Counted from the stretch's first letter, positions 18,959 through 31,643 are shown. The stretch is 45,611 nt of DNA from Planctomycetota bacterium (GCA_016178505.1 JACOTG010000139.1:1-45611), one strand, 5' to 3'. The notes: generated by a model from the sequence alone, not told the origin. Program-made: numbers and translations.

Positions 18959-20128
18959 ATGAATGCGAACAAACGGGTCGGCAAGGTCGGATGTCCATCG
19001 CGCATCGGCGTCCTCGCGTCGCTCGTCGTCATGGTTCTTCCGTGGTGGGCGATTTCCGGATGTGCGAGCGACTCGGCGGCTGTTCGGGGGAAGTCTCTCT
19101 TCTTTCGCGCGTTTGTCGAACCGACCGTTCCGGAAGTCACGAGCAATTCGAACAAGGGGCCGGACGATCTCGACATGGAGGTCGCGCTGGATTCGCAGGC
19201 GTTGACTCAGGCTGTCGTTGCGCAACTCAACGAACGGTGCTTTACGGCGTGCACGGCACTCACGGAGCCCGAGGGCAAGGACGCCGAGACCTTTCGAAAC
19301 TCCGTACCATCCGAACGAGACAAATACTGGGTTCGCGAGGCGCGTCGCCGGGGCGCCGACCTCTTGGTTCGTTGCGAGGTGAGTTACTCGCCGTGGGTAC
19401 AGACCGGCCTCAACGCATGGTTCGTCGGGAACATCTTCCTCTTCGTGATCGGAACGCCGGCGTCTTACCTTCCGCCGGACCGGACGTATCGCGTTTCGGT
19501 TCACGTGAAGACCACGATCTTCGACGTAAATCCGAGCGCCGACGAAGCCTCAGACGTTCAGTTCTTCGAGAGCGACTACGGCGAATTGAGCCTCAGTTTC
19601 ACGGAGCGTGCGACGAGCGTCGGGTGGTACCTGTTGTCTCTGGTCTGGCCGGTCGGTGGACTGGCCATCGACAACGACAAGGTGAAGTCGGCGATCGAGG
19701 ACAAAACGGCAAAGGACGTCGCCGATCAAGTGGCCGCCCAAGTTCTGGTGCGCGCGGACGAGTTCAACCGGCCGATGCGAGGCATCCGTTTCAACGTCGA
19801 TCCGTTGACGGTCCGCGTCGCGCGTGCGCCCAGCGGCAAGGTCTCGTTCGGCGGCGATGTCGTCGTGAAGAGCGATGTCGCAAGCGATCAGCTTCAGGAC
19901 TACTGGTTCGAATGTGACGGAAACGAGATCAGTCGGGGGACGTTTGGCGACGTGCCTCCGGACGAAAAGCGAAAGACGCGGGCGGACGAGACGGTGTACA
20001 CGTATCCGATGCGAGCCGAGTTGCCGATTCCCGACGGCGCGACGTCGATTCGACTCGTGATCCGCGATCGGAATGACCGCTCGCGGTCCTTTACGTTTCC
20101 CCTGCAAGTGGGCGAGCCGCGCTCGTGA
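18959..20128 (+). CDS. Putative lipoprotein of unknown function, 389 residues
   Basis: A hydrophobic N-terminus (IGVLASLVVMVLPWW) ends in the lipobox AISG-Cys35, so the mature protein should be lipid-anchored. I do not recognise a family. The middle has a hydrophobic pair (NAWFVGNIFLFVIGTPASYL and WYLLSLVWPVGGLAI) that could sit in or against a membrane, reminiscent of lipoproteins with a GNA1162/CsgG-like layout, although this is weak. The C-terminal ~120 residues look like a beta-sandwich. The ribosome site aggag (18943-18947) overlaps the stop codon of the kinase gene, so translation of the two is tied and the product may work with the kinase. The cyclase gene follows 91 bases later on the same strand. 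Confidence 0.75.
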   Translation: MNANKRVGKVGCPSRIGVLASLVVMVLPWWAISGCASDSAAVRGKSLFFRAFVEPTVPEVTSNSNKGPDDLDMEVALDSQALTQAVVAQLNERCFTACTALTEPEGKDAETFRNSVPSERDKYWVREARRRGADLLVRCEVSYSPWVQTGLNAWFVGNIFLFVIGTPASYLPPDRTYRVSVHVKTTIFDVNPSADEASDVQFFESDYGELSLSFTERATSVGWYLLSLVWPVGGLAIDNDKVKSAIEDKTAKDVADQVAAQVLVRADEFNRPMRGIRFNVDPLTVRVARAPSGKVSFGGDVVVKSDVASDQLQDYWFECDGNEISRGTFGDVPPDEKRKTRADETVYTYPMRAELPIPDGATSIRLVIRDRNDRSRSFTFPLQVGEPRS

Positions 20129-20219
20129 TGCCCGACCATGCATGACAACGGCATTCGATTGAGAGCGAGAAGGGTCGTGTATCTCCATCCGTTGGCCTCG
20201 AGCTGAGCCGGACGATCGC

Positions 20220-21977
20220 ATGCTCGAATACCGAGTTCGCTTTCAGTCCGAAGATCAGTGTTTCTCGCACGAGGGGCCACTGGAGTTCGGTCGCGACGCA
20301 CACGGCTCGTGCGAGCGGCGGGTCATCCTCGATCCGAGTGTCTCGCGAGACCAGCTTCGCGTCGAAGAGCTGCCGAACGATCGCGTGCGGCTCGTCAACC
20401 TGAGCCAGCGCGTTTCGATCCAGCTCGCGACTGGCGAGACGATCGGCGCCGGCGCCACGCACGTCGCGCCGCTCCCCGTGAAGCTCGCCGTGGGAAAGGC
20501 GCGCGTCGAGATCATCACGATGCGCGACGAGAGTTCGGCGCGCCTCGCGACGATCGCAATGCCGATTCGACCCGCCGCGGGATCTGACACGTCGATGGCG
20601 TTGCGCCGCCTCGGCGAAGCCCCGACGCCCGAGCAGTTGACGCGATGGATGGAGGCCGTCATTTCCGTGCAGCGCGCGGCGGCAAGCTCGGCGGAGTTCT
20701 ACGAACAGACCGCGACCGCCGTGGTCGATCTCGTCGGGCTCGACATCGGGCTCGTGCTGCTCCTCCAAGACGGGGAGTGGGCGGTTGTCGGTCAACACAC
20801 GTCGCGCGAGGGCGACGACCCCCGATTCAGCCGCTCGATCCTCCGAAAAGTGGTCTCCGAGCGGCGGACGTTCTTCGGAACGGCGGGCGAGGCAAACGTC
20901 CTGTCGACGCTGGGCGCGATGGACGTCGTCGTCGCGTCTCCGATACTGAACGAGAAAGACGAGGTCGCGGGCGCCGTCTACGGATCGAGAGTGCCCGGGT
21001 CCGGCTCCGGGGCTTCGGAGATTCGCCCGCTCGAGGCGCAGCTCGTCCAGCTTCTCGCGGCAGCGGTCGGCAGCGGCATGGCGCGCGTTGCCCGCGAGGC
21101 CGACGCGGCGCGCTCGCGCGTCCAGTTCGAGCAGTTCTTCTCGAGCGAGCTGGCGCGGGAACTCGAACGCGACCCCGGGTTGCTCGAGGGCAAAGAGCGC
21201 GAGGTCACGATCCTCTTCGCCGATCTCAACGGCTTCTCGCGGATGTCCGAGCGACTCAAGCCGGGCGAAGTCTGCGCGCTCGTCGTCGACGTGATGGACG
21301 TGCTCAGTCGCTGCGTCCTCGACGAGAAGGGCGTCGTCGTCGACTACATCGGCGACGCGATCCTTGCGATGTGGAATGCGCCGGCGCCGCAGCCGGATCA
21401 CGCCGTGCGCGCGTGCCGCGCGGCGCTCGCGATGCGCGCGGGCTTGCCCACGGCTTTCGACAAGTGGCGCGAGCGCGTCCAAATGCCACTGGGCGTCACC
21501 ATCGGAATCGGAACGGGCCCCGTTCAGGTCGGCAACATCGGAAGTCGCCGTCGATTCAAGTATGGTGCGCTCGGTCACACGGTGAACCTCGCGAGCCGGA
21601 TCCAAGGCGCGACCAAACAAATGGGTGCGCCGGTTCTGCTCGCGGGAACCACCGCGGATCAGGTGCGCGACACGCTCGTCACGAGGAGGCTCTGCAAGGT
21701 TCGCTTCGTCGGGATCGACGGCGTCGTGGACGTCTACGAGCTGCACGGCGACTCGGCGACGGAAGACTGGCTTGCCCGTCGCGAGTGCTACGAGAAAGCG
21801 CTCGATCACTTCGAGACGAAGCGCTGGTCCGACGCGTGTCGGACGATCTACCCGCTACTCCAAGAGAACCAGGGCCACTACGATTTCCCGGCGTTGACCT
21901 TGGCGGCCCGCGCCGTCGAGTGCCTGAAAGCGGCGCCGCCCAACTTCGACCCGGTGCTCACGCTGCAGATGAAGTAG
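20220..21977 (+). CDS. FHA-GAF class III nucleotidyl cyclase, 585 residues
   Basis: No membrane segment; predicted cytoplasmic. Residues about 1-100 are an FHA-type phosphothreonine-binding domain (EFGRDAHGS, then VILDPSVSRDQLRVE). About 140-290 is a GAF-like sensor. About 325-475 is a class III cyclase domain (TILFADLNGFSRMSERLKPG with metal Asp335, VVDYIGDAILAMWNAP with metal Asp379, GHTVNLASRI with the transition-state Asn and Arg). The purine-selecting positions are unusual: where the CHASE2 cyclase has Lys and Asp, this one has Asp375 and Lys447. Nucleotide specificity is therefore unclear. The tail (about 500-585) is helical, like the tail of the first cyclase. An FHA domain just downstream of a Ser/Thr kinase gene suggests phosphorylation-dependent control. 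The ribosome site at ATG 20220 is weak. Confidence 0.87.
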   Translation: MLEYRVRFQSEDQCFSHEGPLEFGRDAHGSCERRVILDPSVSRDQLRVEELPNDRVRLVNLSQRVSIQLATGETIGAGATHVAPLPVKLAVGKARVEIITMRDESSARLATIAMPIRPAAGSDTSMALRRLGEAPTPEQLTRWMEAVISVQRAAASSAEFYEQTATAVVDLVGLDIGLVLLLQDGEWAVVGQHTSREGDDPRFSRSILRKVVSERRTFFGTAGEANVLSTLGAMDVVVASPILNEKDEVAGAVYGSRVPGSGSGASEIRPLEAQLVQLLAAAVGSGMARVAREADAARSRVQFEQFFSSELARELERDPGLLEGKEREVTILFADLNGFSRMSERLKPGEVCALVVDVMDVLSRCVLDEKGVVVDYIGDAILAMWNAPAPQPDHAVRACRAALAMRAGLPTAFDKWRERVQMPLGVTIGIGTGPVQVGNIGSRRRFKYGALGHTVNLASRIQGATKQMGAPVLLAGTTADQVRDTLVTRRLCKVRFVGIDGVVDVYELHGDSATEDWLARRECYEKALDHFETKRWSDACRTIYPLLQENQGHYDFPALTLAARAVECLKAAPPNFDPVLTLQMK

Positions 21978-21985
21978 GCCCTGAC

Positions 21986-23278
21986 TCAGCGGCGAAGATC
22001 GCCCGCTCGATCCTTGAACTCCTCGAACCCGAGGCCGAGCGTGCCGCCTCGCTTTTGGTACGCCGAGCGATCGTGATAGAGGTGGCACTCGCTGCATTGG
22101 GTTCGCGCTCCTTCGTCCGCCTTGTGGCAGCTTCGACACGAGGCGATTCCCGGGAGGAGCACGTCCTCCGTCTTCTTGCTGTCGACGGCCTTGGCGTGGC
22201 AGGCGTCGCAGCGAACGGCACGGTGTGCGGAATGATCGAATGACGCGCGCGTGAGCCAGCCGAGCGGCTGCCGCGTCCGTGGATCGAGGTCCGGCTCGGC
22301 AAGCCAGCGCTTGCGTTGTCCGTTTGCATTCGTCGGGACGACGCTCTTCGGCGCGTCGGGCCTCTCCGCCGCGGTCAAGTCGTGACACTGCTTGCACCGG
22401 GCTTCCCACAAGAAGACTTCCGCCTTCTCAACCTCCTTCGAAACCCAAGTGGCGGCGTCCTTCTCCTTGATCGAACGGCTGTCCTTTGCAATCGAGGAGT
22501 AGTGCCGCTGTAGGAATCCGCGGACGACGTCGAGCGGCTCGTGCGGCGCCGTCAGGTCGGGTGTGCGCTCGTCGAACGTCAGGGAGTGGCAGCCGTCCTG
22601 GCACGACTGCTCGAACGTGATCGGTTGGAAGTGCCGGCCGGCCTCGTCGGGATGGTGGCACGCCTGGCAGGTCATCGGGAGCTTGTCGGCGAGGGGCTTC
22701 AGCTTGGGATCGTCTTTGGATAGGTGGAGGTGCGTCGCATGGTTCAAGCGAATCTTCGTCCGGTCGGAGACATCCGGCGAGAGCGCGCGGAACTCGGGAT
22801 GATCGGAATCGAAGCTCGCGATGTGCGCGACGACCTTCTTCGGCGGGCCGTCGTGGGTCCGCAAGTCCGCGTGGCAGTGGGTGCATGCACGGTCCGCGAA
22901 AGTGGCGACGGTGGCGAGGTCGCCCCGCCCGCGGTGCTCGACGTGGCACGAGGCGCATTCGGGCGTCGTCGTCTGGCCTTTGTCGTGAGGTGCGGTCTGG
23001 TCCGGATGACACGCGAGACACTTTGCGTCCGGCGTCGAGTCGAACGTCGCATGGCACTTCGCGCAATCCGACTCGATCGTGCGATGGGAAAGTGCCGTGG
23101 GCCCGGCGGAGTAGACGCGCTGATCGCCGCGCGCCGCGAGGAACCCGAGCCACACGAGCGCAACGGCGAACAATCCCCACGTCAGACGACGACGCCACGA
23201 TCGAAACCAAAACGGTTTCGCGAAGTAATCGAGCGCGAGCTGCCGCGCCAGAGTTTTCTGCGTTCGTTTTCTTGCCAC
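21986..23278 (-). CDS. Membrane-anchored decaheme cytochrome c, 430 residues
   Basis: A single N-terminal helix (LTWGLFAVALVWLGFLAARG, residues 32-51) without a cleavage site anchors it with the rest in the periplasm. Ten haem-attachment motifs follow: nine CxxCH starting at Cys72, 87, 108, 132, 204, 295, 357, 381 and 395, and one CxxxCH at Cys226. Extra His residues for sixth ligands are plentiful. It resembles doubled cytochrome c3/c7-like modules and would pass electrons between a quinol-oxidising cytochrome b and soluble carriers. The start is the GTG at 23278, whose G is the last base of the cytochrome b stop codon (TAGTG), so the two are translationally coupled; longer in-frame starts would overlap the upstream gene. 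It is the last gene of the leftward operon; its stop is 8 bases from the convergent cyclase stop. Confidence 0.9.
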   Translation of the reverse strand: MARKRTQKTLARQLALDYFAKPFWFRSWRRRLTWGLFAVALVWLGFLAARGDQRVYSAGPTALSHRTIESDCAKCHATFDSTPDAKCLACHPDQTAPHDKGQTTTPECASCHVEHRGRGDLATVATFADRACTHCHADLRTHDGPPKKVVAHIASFDSDHPEFRALSPDVSDRTKIRLNHATHLHLSKDDPKLKPLADKLPMTCQACHHPDEAGRHFQPITFEQSCQDGCHSLTFDERTPDLTAPHEPLDVVRGFLQRHYSSIAKDSRSIKEKDAATWVSKEVEKAEVFLWEARCKQCHDLTAAERPDAPKSVVPTNANGQRKRWLAEPDLDPRTRQPLGWLTRASFDHSAHRAVRCDACHAKAVDSKKTEDVLLPGIASCRSCHKADEGARTQCSECHLYHDRSAYQKRGGTLGLGFEEFKDRAGDLRR

Positions 23279-24207
23279 TAGAACTTCAGCGCCATCACGG
23301 CGTGGAACGCGGCGAGTACGAGCAGCGCCATCGAGATCGGAACGTGGACCCACAGCCAGCCGTGCAACCAGAAGTGGATCTTCCGCTGGAGCTCGTATTC
23401 CTGCCGCTCCTTGCAGATGTCCTCGATCTCACTGATCGTCTCGTGAAGCGTCGACGGCACCTTCAAGCGCACGTTCCGGAATCGCCCTTTGGCCTCGGTG
23501 TCGTTCGCGAGGGGACCCGTGAGCTTGCCGTTCGACAGGAGGAACGGCCGCACTTCCGACAGATAGAAGTCGCGAAGCGGTTCGCTCTGCGGCACGGCGG
23601 CGACGGGCGTGGACGCCGTCTTCAGGCGCGACTTGTCGAAGCCGCCCGCGCTTCGCTCGCGCGCACCGGCCGCCACCATCGCGACCTCCGGTGACTCGAC
23701 GCCGAGCGTGCCGGCGACCTGCTCGACGCGTTCGTCCGCTTCCTTCACGAGGAACTCGATCTTTCGGTCGATCTGCTCGAAGATCGTCTCGCGCGGCACG
23801 CGCTCGAGGATCATCTTCGGCAGCACTTGCTGCAACACGAGCCCGAAGATCCCGCTCGCGATCTCGAGGTAGAAGAGGACCATCAGCAGCGTCGTGAGCG
23901 TCCCACCGAACGCGAACCCCGAATGGAACAGGATCAGCGGCACCGCGAGGAGCCCGAGCCAGATGTGCCCCTTGAGCCACGTCTCGGCGCGTCCGAGCCG
24001 CCACGTCGGCACCTTCTTTCGTGCGCCGAACAACCCGGCGAAGAGCATGAGCGCCGAGCCGGTGATGCCGAAGACGAGCCCGATCGCGCTCGACCCCGAA
24101 GGTCCGTGCGCGCTCTGCCTCGCGTACGGAACGTAGACCGCCGTCGCGGCCACGGTCAGTAGGACGACCGCGACGATCCAACGGCGGTGCGTGCGATCGA
24201 GAATCAT
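23278..24207 (-). CDS. Diheme-type integral membrane cytochrome b, 309 residues
   Basis: Five hydrophobic helices are visible: about 11-28, 41-62, 78-99, 106-129 and 278-305. His81 and His95 lie on the third and His288 and His302 on the last, each pair 14 residues apart. Two helices carrying His pairs one haem-stack apart are the classical arrangement for two b haems in a four-helix bundle. A hydrophilic insert of about 145 residues separates helices four and five and has coiled-coil-like stretches. The family resembles cytochrome b561/formate-dehydrogenase gamma-type subunits in general layout, but I cannot place it more precisely. Expected role: quinol oxidation or transmembrane electron transfer to the decaheme cytochrome encoded immediately after it with overlapping codons. 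Confidence 0.8.
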   Translation of the reverse strand: MILDRTHRRWIVAVVLLTVAATAVYVPYARQSAHGPSGSSAIGLVFGITGSALMLFAGLFGARKKVPTWRLGRAETWLKGHIWLGLLAVPLILFHSGFAFGGTLTTLLMVLFYLEIASGIFGLVLQQVLPKMILERVPRETIFEQIDRKIEFLVKEADERVEQVAGTLGVESPEVAMVAAGARERSAGGFDKSRLKTASTPVAAVPQSEPLRDFYLSEVRPFLLSNGKLTGPLANDTEAKGRFRNVRLKVPSTLHETISEIEDICKERQEYELQRKIHFWLHGWLWVHVPISMALLVLAAFHAVMALKF

Positions 24208-24250
24208 CGTTGCGTTCCCTGGCGACTCGTTCTCCCGACGTCTTCGACAC

Positions 24251-24280
24251 GGTCGCGCGCGACGGTACCGGCGCGCGGCC
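24251..24280 (-). other. Intercistronic hairpin between barrel and cytochrome b genes
   Basis: The arms ggtcgcgcgc (24251-24260) and gcgcgcggcc (24271-24280) pair over ten positions with one G-T wobble, around a 10-base loop that contains cggtaccg. In the leftward transcript it follows the barrel stop codon by about 30 bases and precedes the cytochrome b start by about 43. No U-tract follows, so it looks more like a processing or stability element than a simple terminator. Confidence 0.4.
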
Positions 24281-24310
24281 GAAGCGTCAAGGATGGGTGA
24301 ATCATGACTC

Positions 24311-26008
24311 CTAGTAGGTGAGGATCACGGCGACGAAGCCCTGATAGAGCACGCTCGGCGTCAGGATGTCGCGAAACCCGCGGCCGGGAAAGAACGCCGC
24401 CGTGCCCGCCTGCAAGATGACGTTGTCGGACAAGAGCGGGCGGTACTCGACGCCGAGAGACAGGTCCCAACCGATTTCCTGGTGGACGTCGTTCTGGTTG
24501 AGCACGAGCTGCAGCGGCTCCGTGTTCACGAATCGCGACCAGTTCAGGTTGACGTCGGCCTTGAGCTTCGGGGTCACCTTCGCCGTGAAGCCGGTATTGA
24601 AGAGCAGGATCCCCGGGTTCACGAAGTTCGCTTGGTCTTGGATCTTCGAGGCGCGCAGTGCCGGCACGAGCGACATGCGATCGACGAGGTTGACGCCGAC
24701 CTGCGTGAGCTTGATGCCCTGGCGGTTCCAGAACGAGTTCGAGCCGCCCGCGAAGTTCGGGTTGTCGAGGATCGGGCAGAACCCGGTGCCTTCGCCGTCG
24801 TTCGGGTCCGAATCGCCGGACGCGAAGAACACCGACGCCTTCGGCCGGATCCAGTCGTGGTCGATCGAGACCTCTAGTGCGGCCATCTGCGCGTTGATGT
24901 CGACGTCGCGCCCGGCAAGCGGGTTGTCGGTGTCGTGACCGAGCACCTCGAAGACCGCGTGCGTGAGGTTGAAACGCCCGATGTGTCCGTCGCCTTCCCA
25001 TCCGAGATACGCAGCGTTCACGTTGTGAGCTTTGTGGTCTCCGATGTTCGACGGGCGAGTAAGGAACCCGTTGTCGTCGTACTCGACGTTGCCATAGTCG
25101 TTGTCGTAGTGAACCGACAGTTGCGCGGTGTACCCGAGCCAGATGAAATCCTCGCGATAATAGTTGGCGATGATCACGTTCTGCCCGCGACTGTTCGAGA
25201 TGTCGTTGAGGCCACTGTTGGTGTCCTTCTCGAGGTTCGAGAAGAACGCGAGGTTCCACTGGTCGCGATTCGAGTCGAGGTTGCCGAACAGTCGCACGCC
25301 GGGCTCGTTGTCGGAAAAGACGAACCCGCGAAAGTCGCTCGTGAACTGTTGCACGCCGGCGCGTACGGAGATGAAGTCGTAGTAGGGCGACACGTCGACG
25401 AGGTGTAGCTCGGCGAAGAGTTCTTGCACGCCGATGAACCCGTCCTGCCGATCGGTCCCGAAGCGCGGGTCGATGTTGACGACCGTGTTCTCGCGCGTGT
25501 TCAACTGGTTGTAGTTGAAGACCGGAGTGAAGCGGAACTCCCAATCACGCGGCTTGTACGACGTCTCGCCATGAAAGAACTCGATGACCGTCGTGATGTT
25601 CTCGTTGAAGAAGGACTGATCTGGATCGCCGAAGAACTCCTCGGTTCCTCCATGCGCGGCAGATACACCGCTCGGCGTCGGCAGCGTCCGGAACTCGTAG
25701 AGCGTCTCGCTCGTGAGAGTCAGCGCGAGAAAGGTGTTTTGGCCGAGGATCGGTTCGTCGCCCTTGAGCACGTTCAAGTTGAACGGGTCGAGGAGCGATC
25801 GATCGCTGTAGGGGTATTCTCCGTCGCGTCCCGGATAACGGTGGTACTCGGGAAGCGGAATATCCCATCGATCCTTGATCGGAATGGGTTGGACGGTCGA
25901 GGTCGACGACTGCGGCGGCGCGTCATCTCCCGCATGCGCGGTGGCGCAGGCCACGAGAAGGGCAGTCGCGGTCAGTGCTCTCGATCCGATGACTCCCCTC
26001 GCGTGCAT
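24311..26008 (-). CDS. Outer-membrane beta-barrel (porin-like) protein, 565 residues
   Basis: The signal peptide is clear (ALTATALLVACATAHA, cleavage before GDD). The mature protein is rich in alternating aromatic/hydrophobic strands (NLAFFSNLEKDT, LGYTAQLSVHYDNDYG, ASVFFASGDSDPND, DLSLGVEYRPLLSDNVILQAG) and ends in a strand closing with Tyr (FVAVILTY), the usual end of an outer-membrane protein. No haem motif is present. I start at ATG 26008 rather than the adjacent GTG at 26011. Lying between cytochrome genes on one transcript, it is a candidate sheath for cytochromes that cross the outer membrane, as in porin-cytochrome conduits of metal-reducing bacteria, although it shares no motif with MtrB that I can see. 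It could also be an ordinary substrate porin. Confidence 0.8.
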   Translation of the reverse strand: MHARGVIGSRALTATALLVACATAHAGDDAPPQSSTSTVQPIPIKDRWDIPLPEYHRYPGRDGEYPYSDRSLLDPFNLNVLKGDEPILGQNTFLALTLTSETLYEFRTLPTPSGVSAAHGGTEEFFGDPDQSFFNENITTVIEFFHGETSYKPRDWEFRFTPVFNYNQLNTRENTVVNIDPRFGTDRQDGFIGVQELFAELHLVDVSPYYDFISVRAGVQQFTSDFRGFVFSDNEPGVRLFGNLDSNRDQWNLAFFSNLEKDTNSGLNDISNSRGQNVIIANYYREDFIWLGYTAQLSVHYDNDYGNVEYDDNGFLTRPSNIGDHKAHNVNAAYLGWEGDGHIGRFNLTHAVFEVLGHDTDNPLAGRDVDINAQMAALEVSIDHDWIRPKASVFFASGDSDPNDGEGTGFCPILDNPNFAGGSNSFWNRQGIKLTQVGVNLVDRMSLVPALRASKIQDQANFVNPGILLFNTGFTAKVTPKLKADVNLNWSRFVNTEPLQLVLNQNDVHQEIGWDLSLGVEYRPLLSDNVILQAGTAAFFPGRGFRDILTPSVLYQGFVAVILTY

Positions 26009-26019
26009 CACGTGCCCCG

Positions 26020-26048
26020 AGCTGCGCCCCTGGAACTTCGGCGCAGCT
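26020..26048 (-). other. Hairpin just upstream of the barrel gene start
   Basis: agctgcgcc (26020-26028) and ggcgcagct (26040-26048) form a perfect 9-base-pair stem with an 11-base loop. It fills most of the gap between the pentaheme cytochrome stop (26059) and the barrel start (26008) and ends 11 bases before that ATG. It may limit ribosome access or stabilise a processed message end. Confidence 0.45.
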
Positions 26049-26058
26049 TAACCCCGCG

Positions 26059-27507
26059 TCACTTCCCCAGCTTTTCGAACGCTTGGTGCAGCTCCGCGAG
26101 CGCCCTCGCGAATGCTTTCGGATTGAACAGCTCGACGTTGTTCGTCGAATCGACGAGTTGATTCACTTGCTGCCGGACGTCGTTCGTCGAGTCTCCGGAC
26201 ACTTGCACGGAGTGCGTTGCCGTCCAGAACGTGGAGTAGAGCGACTCGATCGAAAGCGCCGCCTGCTTTGCGGTTTGCACGCCCGACTGCGACAACTGCG
26301 TGTCCCCGGAGATTCGCAAGAGGAGATCGCGCGTTGCCTGCTCGTCGAGGACGGAGCTGTCGCCGCCGGAGAGCTTGCCCTTGACGTCGTCGAGAAGACG
26401 CGCGATGCGCTTGGCGGACTCCGCGATGGCCTCGCGATTGGAACTGGGCCGATCCATCAGCTTCTGGAAACCGGCGATCTCGGTCGCGAGGCTGCTCGCG
26501 ACGTTCGGCGCGATCCGCTCGACGAGATGTCGCACGACCGCCGAGCGCGACGCATTCCAACGCGGCCGACCGGCCGTGCGCTTCCCCGATGTCGCGGCCG
26601 CAGTGCCTTGCTCTTGTCGCCACGTCGGAGTGTTCTTTTCGAAATTGACGATGTGGTGGCAGTCGTAGCAGTCGAAGTTCGAGAACTCGGGCCATGCACC
26701 CCAGCCTTCGGCGTGAGTTGCTTGCTCGGCGAGCTGCTTCATCTGCATGTCGAGCGCGACGACCTCGCCGACCGCCCATGTGCGCGTTCCGAACCAGGCA
26801 TCCTGATCCTTTGGATCGAGCCAATGGTGCTTCATCGTTCGACCGTTGAGATACCGCTCCAGCTCGAAGGGAAGGTCCGGATGACCGGCGCCGAGAAGAT
26901 CGTGATCGAAGACTCTCTTTCCGTCGCCGACCTCACCCGTCGGATCGCCGAGGTGGCACGAGAGGCACCTCTCGGCGCGCACGACGAGGTCCTCCATGTT
27001 CACCCACGCCTTGTCCTTCTTCTCGCTTTCGCTGGCCTTCGCCCAATCCGGAGCCGAGTGCGGAGCGAGCCAATAGTCCGACGCGCCATGACACGCTTCG
27101 CATCCCACACCGAGAGACACCTCGAAGGAAGGTGCCCGACGAGATTCGGGGACGTCGATCGCGTGGCAAACGAGACAACGCGGGCTATCCGCGGCGTCGC
27201 CCGTGATCCCGAGGTTCGCGCCGATCTGATTCGCGCGCATCTGTTGCAGTCCGGGACCCTTCAGCTTCATGTAAGAGCCCGGATGGGGATCGTCGTGGAG
27301 CCACGTGTACCACTCGTTCTGTTGGATCTTGGTGGTGCTCTTCCGCTCCGTGAACGCGTGGCATGCCGTGCCCGAGCACGAGCCGGCGCCCATGAACCGC
27401 GGCTGTCCCGAAGGTGCGGTCTGCGCGAGCGCGCACGGCGAGACGAGGGCAGCGGCACACGCGACGAGCCGCGAAACGACGGTCTTCGAGATCGGTAAAC
27501 CAGCCAA
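26059..27507 (-). CDS. Periplasmic pentaheme cytochrome c (cytochrome c554-like), 482 residues
   Basis: A signal peptide ([19 protein letters not shown], cleavage before Gln30) exports it. Haem motifs: an unusual CxxxxCH at Cys44 (CSGTACH), then CxxCH at Cys111, 136, 181 and 280; the last is CYDCHH. The layout, with a first long-spaced motif and then four normal ones, resembles the cytochrome c554 family that shuttles electrons in the periplasm. The C-terminal 190 residues lack haems and look helical. The start is TTG 27507: a perfect AGGAGGA ribosome site lies 7 bases upstream (27515-27521), whereas the upstream ATG at 27567 has none and would spoil the signal peptide. First gene of the leftward operon that continues with the barrel, cytochrome b and decaheme genes. 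Confidence 0.88.
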   Translation of the reverse strand: MAGLPISKTVVSRLVACAAALVSPCALAQTAPSGQPRFMGAGSCSGTACHAFTERKSTTKIQQNEWYTWLHDDPHPGSYMKLKGPGLQQMRANQIGANLGITGDAADSPRCLVCHAIDVPESRRAPSFEVSLGVGCEACHGASDYWLAPHSAPDWAKASESEKKDKAWVNMEDLVVRAERCLSCHLGDPTGEVGDGKRVFDHDLLGAGHPDLPFELERYLNGRTMKHHWLDPKDQDAWFGTRTWAVGEVVALDMQMKQLAEQATHAEGWGAWPEFSNFDCYDCHHIVNFEKNTPTWRQEQGTAAATSGKRTAGRPRWNASRSAVVRHLVERIAPNVASSLATEIAGFQKLMDRPSSNREAIAESAKRIARLLDDVKGKLSGGDSSVLDEQATRDLLLRISGDTQLSQSGVQTAKQAALSIESLYSTFWTATHSVQVSGDSTNDVRQQVNQLVDSTNNVELFNPKAFARALAELHQAFEKLGK

Positions 27508-27514
27508 GCCACTA

Positions 27515-27521
27515 TCCTCCT
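27515..27521 (-). promoter_or_regulatory. Ribosome-binding site that fixes the TTG start of the pentaheme gene
   Basis: The minus strand reads AGGAGGA, a full match to the anti-Shine-Dalgarno, 7 bases before TTG 27507. Confidence 0.75.
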
Positions 27522-27656
27522 CGTGGAAAGCTGGCCGGCTTTTACCGCACGTGATCGACCGAGTCAATGAACCGCGCGCGGTCCGCAGCCTCGTCCGGCG
27601 CGAACGCGAATGCGAGTCCTTGCTCGAGGAGGCGGCGATCCACTACCATCTCGGCC

Positions 27657-27739
27657 GCGCGGCTTCGACGGACGATGAAAAGTTCGATGGCCTCCGCCGC
27701 GCGGGGTCGACGGACGAGGGGAAGTTCGACCGCGCACCG
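27657..27739 (+). repeat. Two imperfect 42-bp direct repeats between divergent cytochrome genes
   Basis: The gcgcgg...tcgacggacga...gaagttcga pattern occurs from 27657 and again from 27699 with a 42-base period. It lies in the 262-base gap between the divergent pentaheme and decaheme-LVIVD genes, ending about 30 bases before the latter's start. It could be paired operator sites for a shared regulator, or the remnant of coding repeats, since the period is a multiple of three. Confidence 0.5.
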
Positions 27740-27769
27740 GTTTCGGGAATCCTCAAGGAGAAGAACGGC

Positions 27770-31598
<3,829 letters not shown>

Positions 31599-31600
<2 letters not shown>

Positions 31601-31616
31601 CCCGCGAAGCCGGGCT
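31599..31616 (+). terminator. Short GC-rich hairpin at the end of the decaheme-LVIVD gene
   Basis: agcccg (31599-31604) and cgggct (31611-31616) form a perfect 6-base stem that overlaps the stop codon, with a 6-base loop. There is no T-tract, and the 43-base gap separates convergent genes, so terminator function is only possible. Confidence 0.3.
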
Positions 31617-31643
31617 GCGCGGCGCATGGCGTGGAATGAAACG

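Noticed and set aside
22885..23694. Plus-strand frame across the cytochrome b/decaheme junction
   Set aside because: Mirror of two genes with clear haem and helix motifs on the minus strand.
27305..27769. Upstream extension of the decaheme-LVIVD frame
   Set aside because: It overlaps the start and ribosome site of the divergent pentaheme gene and lacks a signal peptide; ATG 27770 has both a ribosome site and a lipoprotein signal.
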